64,000 bases of DNA from Prochlorococcus sp. AG-418-I20 (GCA_003214175.1 QCLZ01000003.1:86001-150000); one strand, 5' to 3'; counted from the stretch's first letter, positions 44,757-53,591 are shown. A program made the numbers and translations. Notes: a model not told the origin generated them from the sequence alone.

Positions 44757-45112
44757 AGTTTGCTTATTGAATCTCCAAACTCAGATAATATTCGATGTGT
44801 TGCCGAAAAACTTGAATATTTTAATAACTTTGCCTTTAGCAAATATAGAAATTATTTACAGGGTGTCTGGGAGCTTAGGTGGACAGTTCTAATAGTTTTT
44901 TTTTAAATATTATCCTTTGATTGATAGCCTTCAATTTCTTGCTCCCTTTAATTTTAATGGTCTCAAGTTGCTCAAACAAAGATGTAAAGAGTCAATTATT
45001 GGTACTATTATTTTAATTAGACTTAATCACATAAATGAGATAAAAATTAGTTTCTAATTTAAATATGCTGAAGTTATTGGTCCTGAAATTGGAAGAAAAA
45101 AAATAAATTAAT
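44757..45112 (+). pseudogene. Decayed PAP/fibrillin-family gene
   Basis: Three successive frames encode pieces of one protein. The first (about 44757-44903) has NSDNIRCVAEKLEYFN and LQGVWELRW, the diagnostic PAP/fibrillin signature; a later frame has DSLQFLAPFNFNGLKLLKQR. A final piece has FKYAEVIGPEIGRKK. Frameshifts and two or more stops separate them, and an ATG upstream is out of frame by one base. The intact relative lies at 41535-42305. Confidence 0.75.
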
Positions 45113-45401
45113 TTTTTATCCAAATAAACTTTAAAAAGAAATAAATTGGAAAATATTTAAAAGATTCCATAGGTATTTCATAGGTTATAAATTCGATGTA
45201 ATACTTTACCCAATATCCAATATCAATTCCAAATAGAATTCTTTCTAAAACAAACCAAAATTCTTTATCAAAGATTTTTTGAATGTTTGAGAAAATATAT
45301 TCATAATGGAAGATATTCCAATATCCAGTTAAGGATGAAGTTAAAATAAGCCAAAATGATATGAATAGAAAACTTTTAAGAAATTTATAAAATTTTTTCA
45401 T
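45108..45401 (-). CDS. Small membrane protein, unknown function
   Basis: 97 aa, hydrophobic and aromatic, with about two helices (residues 10-28 and 76-93) and a long Phe/Ile/Tyr-rich middle. It converges with the end of the PAP remnant. Family not recognised. Confidence 0.5.
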   Translation of the reverse strand: MKKFYKFLKSFLFISFWLILTSSLTGYWNIFHYEYIFSNIQKIFDKEFWFVLERILFGIDIGYWVKYYIEFITYEIPMESFKYFPIYFFLKFIWIKN

Positions 45402-45522
45402 ATATCTCCAGCTGTTTTATAAAATTTCAAATATCTCTTATTATTATTAGAATCAAAATTAATTTCTATGAAATGTATCCAAAAAGATATAAAAATATTG
45501 AGAAAAATAGTAAATTATTGTG

Positions 45523-45657
45523 ATTAATAACTTATTCTTCTTTTTTTAGATTCTGTGCCTTTAGATTTTTATTTTTAAGCAAAAATCCTAAAAACAGAAA
45601 AGCCAAATATATTAGTAAACTTATTCCAAATATTAAAACTATCTTTGAAATATCCAT
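45523..45657 (-). CDS. Small single-helix membrane protein
   Basis: 44 aa. One helix at about residues 5-27 (IVLIFGISLLIYLAFLFLGF), then a basic tail. Reading continues past a run of eight A that could hide a frameshift near the C-terminus. Family not recognised. Confidence 0.4.
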
Positions 45658-45776
45658 AAATGATTTTTTTATATAACTTACAACATTTTTTCGGGAATTT
45701 TTATCTATGGTAATTATTTTTTATTTATCACAATATTAATTAGCAATTATTAAGCTGAATACATTACTTTAATCAT

Positions 45777-46181
45777 ATGCAAGTAGTTTTTGCCTGGAGC
45801 CTTTGTCTTTCAGTAGGGGTTGTTTTAATTTCAATTATTCCATTAACTATTGGTAGGATTAAAGCAGGTTATTCTGTTGAAAACATGGCAGCACCTAGGG
45901 CTTTGTTTGACGAATTACCTTTATTTGGTAAAAGAGCAGTTTGGTGTCATCAAAATTGTTGGGAAAGTATTTCCTTACATGCTCCTGCATGTATTCTTTG
46001 CTTGATTACTTTAACTGATTCAAACATTGCAATTATTGCAGCGTGGATACATCCTCTTTTACGTTTCTTATATATTGGAGCCTATATATTTAATATTCCA
46101 ACCGCTAGGGGTTTAATATGGGCCTCAGGTCTTTTTACGACATTATTGTTGTACAAAGAGGGCTTAACTCAATTGATATAA
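45777..46181 (+). CDS. MAPEG-family membrane protein
   Basis: 134 aa with four helices. The segment NMAAPRALFDELPLFGKRAVWCHQN (near residues 36-60) is typical of MAPEG proteins, which include membrane glutathione S-transferases and peroxidases. The catalytic specificity is unknown. Located in the cytoplasmic or thylakoid membrane. Confidence 0.75.
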   Translation: MQVVFAWSLCLSVGVVLISIIPLTIGRIKAGYSVENMAAPRALFDELPLFGKRAVWCHQNCWESISLHAPACILCLITLTDSNIAIIAAWIHPLLRFLYIGAYIFNIPTARGLIWASGLFTTLLLYKEGLTQLI

Positions 46182-46182
46182 A

Positions 46183-47052
46183 CTATTTATACAATAAATT
46201 TTCTAAGTCATTTAACTGATATTCATTAATTAATTTAACTTTGTTTGAATTAGCTAGTTGCTGGGCTGACTTTGTAAAGCCAGATTTGGAAACTAATATT
46301 GCATGAGTACCTTTCCAAAATAATTTACCAGCTGAAATTTCCTGCACAGCTTTATTTCCAATAGCTTTTTCATGGTCTTTGCATTGAATACATATTCTCA
46401 AATCATTTATTGATGCAATTAGGTCAACCCCTTGATCTCCAGTATTTGGCGTTTCTTTTACTTCCCAGCCATGTTGTTTGAGAATTTCCATACAATGATT
46501 TTCAAATTTAATACCTTTTTTATAGCTTTCGTTAATGTTTTTTGAGTAGTTATTTTCTATTAAGTTTAAGCATGATTTCTCTATTTGACTTGCTATGAAT
46601 ACAAACCAATCCTCATTTTCGAGATTTCTAATAGATCCAATTATCTCATCATCAATAGTAGGATTCTCATCACAATAAGATTTCCACTTTTCGAAAAATA
46701 ATTCCAAACTTCCAAATTTTTTTAAAATAACTTTTTCCCAAAAGTATGGTATGCCCTCTTTGAATCGCTTCGAACCTTTATTTATATTATTCTCTATAGC
46801 TTTTTCACTAAGAGGTGGATTACCAATCCATTTTTTAAAGTCCTCGTTACCATAAGCATCTATTTCCCTTAATCTAATCCTTTCCTCTAATAAATTGTAT
46901 TTGTTTTCTTCTATTAAATTATTAATTGTTTTAATAAAAAAATTTGAATTTAAGGCATTATTTAATTTAAACCTTTTCTTTTTAATTTGATAATTCCTTG
47001 CAACTATAAAAATTAAAAAAATGATAAAAATTAAAATAAAAAAAAATTTCAT
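46183..47052 (-). CDS. Membrane-anchored Mrr-type restriction endonuclease-like protein
   Basis: 289 aa. An N-terminal membrane anchor (about residues 2-18) precedes a linker and a PD-(D/E)xK domain: GIKFENHCMEILKQHGWEV (Glu), TGDQGVDLIAS (Asp) and CIQCKDH (QxK). This is the Mrr_cat fold. No methyltransferase partner is nearby, so a defence role, or a nuclease involved in DNA repair or turnover, is uncertain. It ends 1 bp from the convergent MAPEG gene. Confidence 0.8.
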   Translation of the reverse strand: MKFFFILIFIIFLIFIVARNYQIKKKRFKLNNALNSNFFIKTINNLIEENKYNLLEERIRLREIDAYGNEDFKKWIGNPPLSEKAIENNINKGSKRFKEGIPYFWEKVILKKFGSLELFFEKWKSYCDENPTIDDEIIGSIRNLENEDWFVFIASQIEKSCLNLIENNYSKNINESYKKGIKFENHCMEILKQHGWEVKETPNTGDQGVDLIASINDLRICIQCKDHEKAIGNKAVQEISAGKLFWKGTHAILVSKSGFTKSAQQLANSNKVKLINEYQLNDLENLLYK

Positions 47053-47073
47053 TAATGATTTTTATTTTTGGAT

Positions 47074-47325
47074 CTAAAAAGTTTTTGTTTTTCTTATAAC
47101 AAAATTATTTTTTGTTATTACTGAAGATTCATTTACTTCAAACCCATTTATCGCTGATATTTCTCCTTTTATTCCCTCTAATGTTAATTGCTCGATAATT
47201 CCTTTTATCACTTCATCTTCGACCAATTTTCTATCAATCCTTTCAGGTGTGATGTCTGTAAGCCATTTTGAGGTCTTTTTTTTTATAACCTCTGTAGGGT
47301 TCGTTATTTTTAGGTAGATAGCCAT
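47074..47325 (-). CDS. Small soluble protein, unknown function
   Basis: 83 aa, charged, with a helix-strand pattern (ERIDRKLVEDEVIKGIIEQL) and a beta-like end. It starts just upstream of the Mrr-like gene on the same strand (21 bp), which makes a functional link possible. Family not recognised. Confidence 0.5.
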   Translation of the reverse strand: MAIYLKITNPTEVIKKKTSKWLTDITPERIDRKLVEDEVIKGIIEQLTLEGIKGEISAINGFEVNESSVITKNNFVIRKTKTF

Positions 47326-47365
47326 TTTTTTAGTCTTTCTACTGAATTATAAGCATTAAATATTC

Positions 47366-47563
47366 CTAACTTTTATTATTGTCATTACTTTCCCACTCAA
47401 GAAATTGAAAAACAAGAATTGTAAAGATTGAGAAAAATACTATAAACAACCCTAACCAACCTATGAATTTGTGTTCAGTAAAAAGATTTGTAAGCATTGA
47501 TTTTTCTTGATACCTTGATTCCATTTCATATTGGTAATAATCAATAACTTGAAATATATTCAT
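47366..47563 (-). CDS. Small single-helix membrane protein
   Basis: 65 aa: soluble N-terminus, then one helix at about residues 34-53 (GWLGLFIVFFSIFTILVFQF) and an acidic tail. Family not recognised. Confidence 0.5.
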   Translation of the reverse strand: MNIFQVIDYYQYEMESRYQEKSMLTNLFTEHKFIGWLGLFIVFFSIFTILVFQFLEWESNDNNKS

Positions 47564-47605
47564 AATTAATAATTTAATAAATCGTTCAATTAGGGGATAA
47601 TAATT

Positions 47606-48025
47606 TCAACCGTTTAATTTAATAAAAGCTTCCGATAGGAAATCTGGCCTTTTTCTTATTATAGAAAAATTTAGTTTATTTATTAAGACTAAATTGACTT
47701 CAGCGATTGTTAAGATCTCATTTTTCTTGTTAAGAAATTTTGAATAAACATTAATCCTAGGACTTTTTTCAATATTGAATTTGCTCTCGATTGTTATTTT
47801 TTCACCAAGAAATAAAGGAGATTTATATTTTATTGAAGTGTTGATTAAGGGCAAATCTAAGCCTTTTTTAGTTAGTTCGAAATAACTTATACCTACTTCT
47901 AAAAGTGCATTTATTCGGCTTTCTTCAAGCCAATTAAAATATGTACCATGCCACATAACTCCTGCATGGTCTGCATGTTGAGGTAAAACAACTTTTTCTA
48001 TTTTCCATACTGGTTTTGAGTTCAT
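47606..48025 (-). CDS. Hotdog-fold thioesterase (4HBT type)
   Basis: 139 aa. HADHAGVMWHGTYFNWLEESR (near residues 17-37) contains the catalytic Asp and the helix of 4-hydroxybenzoyl-CoA thioesterase-like enzymes. In cyanobacteria such proteins often hydrolyse DHNA-CoA for phylloquinone synthesis, which is a plausible but unproven role. Confidence 0.82.
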   Translation of the reverse strand: MNSKPVWKIEKVVLPQHADHAGVMWHGTYFNWLEESRINALLEVGISYFELTKKGLDLPLINTSIKYKSPLFLGEKITIESKFNIEKSPRINVYSKFLNKKNEILTIAEVNLVLINKLNFSIIRKRPDFLSEAFIKLNG

Positions 48026-48131
48026 TTTTTATTTTTAAAATATTTTTGATCAATGCAAAAAGCTAATTTTGATATTGTATATTATTATTCTTTATTAATA
48101 AAATAATCAGCAAAACTATAATTATAAATTT

Positions 48132-48368
48132 ATGTTTAATCGTAATAATAGGGGCAGAAAAATGAAGAAGATTTTTCAATGGGAAGAATATTTAAATTGG
48201 AAAAAAATGACAAAAAAACAGAAATTAAATTTTAAGAGGGCCTGTTTATTCCCATTACTTGTGTATGTAGTTTATGTTTTTCTTAATCAGTACTCCTTTG
48301 CAATTTTTTTATTACTAGTTCTTTATTTTTTAATTAGATTCAAAAATAGAAATAAATTAGACAGATGA
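48132..48368 (+). CDS. Small membrane protein, unknown function
   Basis: 78 aa (68 aa from the ATG at 48162). A basic N-terminus and two helices at about residues 37-57 and 56-70. Family not recognised. Confidence 0.5.
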   Translation: MFNRNNRGRKMKKIFQWEEYLNWKKMTKKQKLNFKRACLFPLLVYVVYVFLNQYSFAIFLLLVLYFLIRFKNRNKLDR

Positions 48369-48467
48369 ATATTTTTTATTTGATTTATTTAGATTTGTTC
48401 TAAAATAATTAATATCCGACGAATAACTTTATTGGTATAAGAGGATAGTATTAGATACATCGTTTTT

Positions 48468-48707
48468 ATGAAAAGAATTATTTTATTTTTATGTATATTC
48501 GTTTTTTTAATATTTTCTAATACGAATAATTTATTTGCAAAAGAAATTGGAAATAACATTAAAGAAGATATTTCTAATAAAATTCAAGAAATTAAGCCTG
48601 ATATTAATAAAAAAACAAATATTTCTAATTCTTTAGCAGAAGATATATTTGGTGATGAACAAACATTTCCATTTGTTGCAGGTTTAGGAAAAAATGCAGC
48701 CCATTAA
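48468..48707 (+). CDS. Small exported protein, unknown function
   Basis: 79 aa. A signal peptide (about residues 1-24, ending near LFA) is followed by a Lys/Asn/Ile-rich linker and a short conserved-looking end (EDIFGDEQTFPFVAGLGKNA). Family not recognised. Confidence 0.55.
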   Translation: MKRIILFLCIFVFLIFSNTNNLFAKEIGNNIKEDISNKIQEIKPDINKKTNISNSLAEDIFGDEQTFPFVAGLGKNAAH

Positions 48708-48752
48708 TTTCAAAGTTATTGATAATGTAGAAAAAACAATTTTTACATAACT

Positions 48753-48917
48753 ATGAAAGGTCTTAGGGTCCTAGAGCTTTCTGAAGCACTTAATGTTGAC
48801 ACCTCTGACTTGTTAGCTGTTTGTGCAATTCTAAAAATAAAAGCCACATCTAGATTAAGCATGCTTTTATTTGAAGATTGTAAAAAAATAACTGATTACT
48901 ATGAAAATAAAAATTAG
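48753..48917 (+). CDS. Stand-alone IF2 N-terminal-like domain protein
   Basis: 54 aa. GLRVLELSEALNVDTSDLLAV and the following LKIKATSRLSML fit the IF2_N pattern (rVxeLAkelgvxxkeLl...lgi.vks...), a small helical domain normally repeated at the N-terminus of initiation factor 2. Here it is the whole protein. It may bind RNA or ribosomes, or be a regulator; the function is unknown. Confidence 0.6.
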   Translation: MKGLRVLELSEALNVDTSDLLAVCAILKIKATSRLSMLLFEDCKKITDYYENKN

Positions 48918-48943
48918 TTTTTTCTTAATATAAAATATTTTTT

Positions 48944-49198
48944 TTATTTAATCTCCTTAATCATAGATACTAAAGTAGAATGAATTTCTTCTTCAGATAT
49001 TTCATTTTTAAAATTGATAATTGCTGACTTGCCATCGTAATTGATTTTTATATAACTGTTATTAATTTCTTCCATATAAGCATTCTCAAAGCTTGATTTC
49101 TTCCCATAATGAATAAGATATTTGTGAACTGAATCAATATGATCATTGTTCATATGATCACAAACTCTTTTACTTGTTTCCTTACTGATTATTTTCAT
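48944..49198 (-). CDS. DUF2470-like protein
   Basis: 84 aa. The CDHMNNDHIDSVHKYL segment (residues 13-28) is the HMNxDH motif of DUF2470, a domain also found at the end of haem-related HugZ-like proteins. May bind haem or act in tetrapyrrole metabolism. It lies 16 bp downstream of the tRNA-dihydrouridine synthase gene. Confidence 0.75.
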   Translation of the reverse strand: MKIISKETSKRVCDHMNNDHIDSVHKYLIHYGKKSSFENAYMEEINNSYIKINYDGKSAIINFKNEISEEEIHSTLVSMIKEIK

Positions 49199-49214
49199 TA
49201 TGAAGAATAAATTT

Positions 49215-50222
49215 TTAACCTAATGTATTTTTTTCATTATTCAATGTTTTAATCATCTTATTTATTAAATTTTTAACTTCATTTTTATCAATAGCTCTAA
49301 CCAAGTTATTTCGTAAATTTGATGCACCTTTAAAATCTTTGCATGTCCATGAAATGTGCTTCCTAGCAATTAGCAAGCCGTGATCACCTTTTTCTTTTAT
49401 TAATTCATCTAGATGCTCAATAATTAAATTTAGTTTTTCTTCTACGTTTGGTTTTTTAAATTTTTTATTTTTGCTAATTGCATAATCTATTTCTCCTATT
49501 TTCCATGGGGATCCTAAAATTCCTCTCCCAATCATTACACCATCAGCATTTGTCTTTTTTAAACAATTAAGAGCGTCATCTGGATTCTTGATATCTCCAT
49601 TAGCAATTACTGGTATTTCCAATAACTTTTTAAGTCTCCCGATCATTTCCCAATCTGACTTACCTGAAAAACCCTGTTTTCTAGTTCTTCCATGAAGTGT
49701 AATCATTGCTGCTCCCGCATCTTGAAGCTTAAATAAGAAATCCTCTATATTTTCTTCTTTACTATCCCATCCGAGTCTTGTTTTTACTGTAACTGGGACT
49801 TTAACTGCTTTTACAACATTTTTTACTAATTGTATAGCAAGTTTTCGGTCTTTAATTAAAGCACTGCCTCCACCTTTTTTTGCAATTTTTTTTACTGGAC
49901 ATCCCATATTTATATCAATTAAGAAAGCACCAGAATCCTCAGCTTTTTTTGCTGCTTCTGAAACAGCATGTGGCCTATTATCAAATATTTGTACTCCAAC
50001 TGGACCTTCTTCTGTATCTAATTGATGGATTTTTTGTTTTCCAAATCCTTTTTTAAGACTTGTAGCATTTATCATTTCCGTAAAAAGTAAAGAGTTAGGC
50101 GCCCATTTACGAACAATTCGTCTAAATATATTATCTGTAACTCCTGCTAAGGGCGATAGCATCACCTTACTCTTAAGTATCCTGTTAACTCCCGTTCCTT
50201 TTAGTTTTATATCTGAAGACAT
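49215..50222 (-). CDS. dus: tRNA-dihydrouridine synthase
   Basis: 335 aa FMN enzyme that reduces specific uridines in tRNA. The TIM barrel has SPLAGVTDNIFR (near residues 23-34), NMGCPVKKIAKKGGGSALI (near 105-123, with the catalytic Cys) and TLHGRTRKQGFSG (near 176-188). This is most like the DusB subgroup. The full-length gene is on the minus strand; DUF2470 follows. Confidence 0.92.
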   Translation of the reverse strand: MSSDIKLKGTGVNRILKSKVMLSPLAGVTDNIFRRIVRKWAPNSLLFTEMINATSLKKGFGKQKIHQLDTEEGPVGVQIFDNRPHAVSEAAKKAEDSGAFLIDINMGCPVKKIAKKGGGSALIKDRKLAIQLVKNVVKAVKVPVTVKTRLGWDSKEENIEDFLFKLQDAGAAMITLHGRTRKQGFSGKSDWEMIGRLKKLLEIPVIANGDIKNPDDALNCLKKTNADGVMIGRGILGSPWKIGEIDYAISKNKKFKKPNVEEKLNLIIEHLDELIKEKGDHGLLIARKHISWTCKDFKGASNLRNNLVRAIDKNEVKNLINKMIKTLNNEKNTLG

Positions 50223-50394
50223 ATATTTTTAAATTTGTTTAATATCTCTTTATTATAAATTCTGATACGAAGTTGTTTTTATGTTTTCTATTTATTTTTA
50301 AATTTATAATAAGTGCTTTTATTTAAATAGGCCTAATTAGTTTCTTTTTTTGCTAGTTTATATTGAGTTTAATTTTTAAAAAGGAAATTTTTTC

Positions 50395-50787
50395 TTGTTT
50401 TTATTTATATCTTTTTTACTCCCAATAATTATTTTTATTGCCCCAATAAATGCAAAAGCTATTCAAGGTAATTTAGATTTATCGAATGCTCAAACTTCAG
50501 TAGGGAAAAGATTTGCTAAAGTTTTTTGTGATGCTAAGAGGGAAGGATTAGATTCTGATTTTGCTAGTGAATATGCCTTGAATAATACATATTTGAAATT
50601 TGTAGCATTTCCAGACGATGACGAATATTTGGATAATTTGTGGAATTTTACCCACAATAATATATTAGATAATTGTGGTGAATTTGTAGATATAAATGAT
50701 TTAAAAGATCTTGAAATATTTTTTAAAGAAGAGGGTTTAATTGCATCAAATAGAGAACTTTACTTACCAACTTTTGAAAATAATTAG
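50395..50787 (+). CDS. Exported protein, unknown function
   Basis: 130 aa from TTG at 50395. Signal peptide about residues 1-21 (ending NAKA), then a helical domain with two Cys (near 45 and 93) and acidic residues. Probably lumenal or periplasmic. Family not recognised. Confidence 0.65.
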   Translation: MFLFISFLLPIIIFIAPINAKAIQGNLDLSNAQTSVGKRFAKVFCDAKREGLDSDFASEYALNNTYLKFVAFPDDDEYLDNLWNFTHNNILDNCGEFVDINDLKDLEIFFKEEGLIASNRELYLPTFENN

Positions 50788-50834
50788 ATTAAATTATTAA
50801 CATGTACTAAAATATAAATAGAATATGAAATTTC

Positions 50835-51299
50835 ATGAAACTATTAGGTTTAAATTCACCTGAGATATTCATAATTTTAGTCATAGTACTTTCAATTTTA
50901 GGTACAAAAAGAATTGAAAAAGGTTTCTTATTATTAAAAAAACTATTAAAATTTCTTTTAAATACAGAAGAGAATCAAACTTTAGATAATTTAAAAATAA
51001 AATCAGAGGAACCCCAAGAAAGTATAGTTAAGGAAGAAATAATAGAGGCAGAAGTAAAATCAGAAGAACCCCAAGAAAGTATAGTTAAGGAAGAAATAAT
51101 AGAGGCAGAAGTCAAATCAGAAGAACCTCAAGAAAGTATAGTTAAGGAAGAAATAATAGAGTCAGAAGTAAAACAAGAGGAACCCCAAGAAAGTATAGTT
51201 AAGGAAGAAATAATAGAGGCAAAAGTAAAATCAATTAAATCTAAAAAAAGAGGGGTTAAAGATAAAATGATGGACGAAAAAGTGAATTCTGATGATTAA
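50835..51299 (+). CDS. TatA-like N-terminus followed by acidic tandem repeats
   Basis: 154 aa. Residues 6-40 (LNSPEIFIILVIVLSILGTK and an amphipathic Lys/Leu helix) resemble the TatA/B/E membrane helix and hinge, but the conserved FG(P) and LPELG features are replaced. Residues 56-131 are four tandem 19-residue repeats (EEPQESIVKEEIIEAEV type) predicted to be acidic helices. The tail is basic. It may be an accessory twin-arginine translocase component or an unrelated anchor. Confidence 0.65.
   Translation: MKLLGLNSPEIFIILVIVLSILGTKRIEKGFLLLKKLLKFLLNTEENQTLDNLKIKSEEPQESIVKEEIIEAEVKSEEPQESIVKEEIIEAEVKSEEPQESIVKEEIIESEVKQEEPQESIVKEEIIEAKVKSIKSKKRGVKDKMMDEKVNSDD
51000..51227 (+). repeat. Four tandem 57-bp repeats
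   Basis: Four in-frame copies of a 57-bp unit encode 19-residue repeats. Differences are mostly at third positions and a few residues (QE or KV variants). Copy number may vary between strains by slippage. Confidence 0.9.
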
Positions 51300-51435
51300 T
51301 AATTTAAAATAAATTAAAGGAAATCATACATGCTTGAATATCAAAAGTTTTATATTTTTTGAAAATAATTGGATTATTTTTAATTTAATATAAAGGGTCT
51401 TTTTTTATATTTCAACTTCTATGATAAGAAAATTG

Positions 51436-51915
51436 TTATGAATCTAGAGCAACTTCAATAGCTGCGACAAGGTTTTCGTCAAGGGGTTTAACACTTGGTT
51501 TGAATCTTGCAATAACCTTACTATCTTTCCCTATTAGAAATTTCTCAAAATTCCATTCAACATCACCTTTAGGTTCAACTTTGTTGAGAGTTGTGTATGG
51601 TTCTGTGGTATTGCCTTTGGCATGAACTTTTTCATAGATTTCAAACTTAACGCCATATTTTGTGGAGCAAAAATCTTTTATTTCTGAAAGAGAATCGGGT
51701 TCTTGTTTCCCAAAATCATTACATGGGAATGCAAGTATTCTTAGACCTTTGCTTGAATATAATTCATGTAGCTTTTGAAGATCCTCATACTGAGCAGTAT
51801 TTCCGCAATAACTAGCTACGTTAACTACTAAAATTACTTCACCTGTGAATTCACCAAGTTTTATTGATGATCCGTCTGATGAAAGAACAGTAGTATTTTG
51901 TACGTCAACTTGCAT
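51436..51915 (-). CDS. Glutathione peroxidase family protein
   Basis: 159 aa. The active-site segment NVASYCGNTAQYEDL (near residues 32-46) carries the peroxidatic Cys, followed by FPCNDFGKQEP (near 59-69) with the Gln, and WNFEKFLIGKD (near 122-132) with the catalytic Trp. It reduces H2O2 or lipid hydroperoxides, often with thioredoxin in cyanobacteria. Stand-alone gene. Confidence 0.92.
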   Translation of the reverse strand: MQVDVQNTTVLSSDGSSIKLGEFTGEVILVVNVASYCGNTAQYEDLQKLHELYSSKGLRILAFPCNDFGKQEPDSLSEIKDFCSTKYGVKFEIYEKVHAKGNTTEPYTTLNKVEPKGDVEWNFEKFLIGKDSKVIARFKPSVKPLDENLVAAIEVALDS

Positions 51916-52063
51916 ATCTTAAAAAAAATCACCCCTTGAAGATAACATTGTATAGTCGTTTTTGTGTTGTAATTAGCTGATGTTTTTGGTTATTTCTTTT
52001 ATAAGTTTTTATTTTTCTCTTCTTTAACACCTATATAATTAATATTATTATCCTTTTTTAAAT

Positions 52064-52312
52064 TTGGACCCTTTAGATCCACTTACTGAAATTATTAATT
52101 CCGGTCAAGGTTTTTCACCTGCAATTGCTTTAGAAAGAATCATTTGGGTAATGATTGGAGTCTTTTTTTTAGGAGCAATTTCAAGATCAATAACTAATAG
52201 TATGCGAAGTCAAAATTGGTTTGGTAAGAAATCTTTATTTAGTTATTCTAAAGAGGAAAAAATTACAGATAAATCATCTGCACCATTTTCTGGTGATGAC
52301 GAAAAAGTTTAA
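52064..52312 (+). CDS. Small membrane protein, unknown function
   Basis: 82 aa from TTG. One membrane helix (about residues 27-44) and polar ends (DPLDPLTEIINSGQ; KEEKITDKSSAPFSGDD). The gene is 5 bp ahead of purT and may be co-transcribed with it. Family not recognised. Confidence 0.55.
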   Translation: MDPLDPLTEIINSGQGFSPAIALERIIWVMIGVFFLGAISRSITNSMRSQNWFGKKSLFSYSKEEKITDKSSAPFSGDDEKV

Positions 52313-52317
52313 TAAAT

Positions 52318-53493
52318 ATGAAAGATTCAATTTTTTCTAAAAAAAGAATTTTATTACTTGGTAGTGGCGAGCTTGGAAGAGAATTAGTAATAGAATCTAA
52401 AAGATTAGGATTAGAAGTTATTGCAATTGATCGATATGAAAAAGCACCTGCAATGCAAGTCGCTGATTATTCGCGAGTAATTGATATGGGAGATAAAAAT
52501 ATCTTAAAAAATGTTATAAAAGAATATGAGCCTGACTATGTTGTTCCAGAAATAGAGGCACTTTCAATTGAGGCCCTAAAAGAACTGGAGGATGAAGGAT
52601 TCAATATTGTCCCAAACGCAAGAACTGTAGAAATAACTATGAATAGAGATAAAATTAGAGACTTAGCTTCTAGAGATTTAAAAATAAAAACTGCAAAGTT
52701 TGATTATATTTTTGAATTTGATGATTTGGAAAAAAAAGCAGATGAAATTGGATTTCCACTTTTAATTAAGCCTCTAATGAGCTCTTCAGGAAAGGGACAG
52801 AGTTTTGTTGAAACAAAAAATGATTTAAAAAATGCCTGGACACAGGCACAAGCAAATTCCAGAGGAAAGGTTAAAGGTGTAATTATTGAAGAATTTATTA
52901 ATTTTGATTTTGAGTTTACTCTTTTAACAGTAAGAAAAGAAAGTGGTGAAAATATATTTTGTTTACCAATTGGTCATTTTCAATCTAAGGGAGACTATCA
53001 ATGTAGTTGGCAACCCATAGAGATCAATGAATCTTTAATTATTGAAGCTAAGAAAATGACAACAAGAATATTAAACAACCTTAATGGAGCTGGTTTATAT
53101 GGAGTAGAGTTTTTTATAAAAGGATGTGAGGTTATATTTTCAGAATTATCTCCAAGACCACATGACACGGGTATGGTTACATTAGTCAGTCAAAATATTA
53201 ATGAATTTGAATTACATTTACGTGCTTTTCTAAATTTACCAATACCGTCTATAGATCTAATAGAACCCTCTGCAACCAGAGTTATACTCTCCAACCAAGA
53301 GTGTCTAAATCCTATTTATGAGGGTCTTAATGAAGCATTAGAGTTTGAAAAGACTAAAGTCCTCATATTTGGCAAGCCAGTCTGCAGAAAAGGCAGAAGA
53401 ATGGGTGTTGTTCTCTCATCAAATTCTGATATTAATTTAGCTAGAAAAAATGCAGATGAAGCTGCTCTTAAAATAAAAGTAAGCTCTAAATAA
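52318..53493 (+). CDS. purT: Formate-dependent GAR transformylase
   Basis: 391 aa ATP-grasp enzyme. It forms FGAR from GAR, ATP and formate in purine synthesis, without folate. The N-terminal LLGSGELGRELVIE (residues 11-24), the ATP-grasp segment LIKPLMSSSGKGQS (near 149-162) and SELSPRPHDTGMVTL (near 276-290) are all present. Full length. Confidence 0.95.
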   Translation: MKDSIFSKKRILLLGSGELGRELVIESKRLGLEVIAIDRYEKAPAMQVADYSRVIDMGDKNILKNVIKEYEPDYVVPEIEALSIEALKELEDEGFNIVPNARTVEITMNRDKIRDLASRDLKIKTAKFDYIFEFDDLEKKADEIGFPLLIKPLMSSSGKGQSFVETKNDLKNAWTQAQANSRGKVKGVIIEEFINFDFEFTLLTVRKESGENIFCLPIGHFQSKGDYQCSWQPIEINESLIIEAKKMTTRILNNLNGAGLYGVEFFIKGCEVIFSELSPRPHDTGMVTLVSQNINEFELHLRAFLNLPIPSIDLIEPSATRVILSNQECLNPIYEGLNEALEFEKTKVLIFGKPVCRKGRRMGVVLSSNSDINLARKNADEAALKIKVSSK

Positions 53494-53591
53494 AGTAAAT
53501 ATTAAATAAAAATAACGAAAAAAATACTTATTTCCTTTGTTTTTGTTCTCTGTTTCTCCGAGTATTATTTGGTTATGTTCTCTATTTCCAA

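Noticed and set aside
51000-51227. Regular 57-bp repeats as a possible CRISPR array
   Set aside because: The repeats are directly adjacent, in frame and without spacers; they encode protein repeats. No cas genes are in the window.
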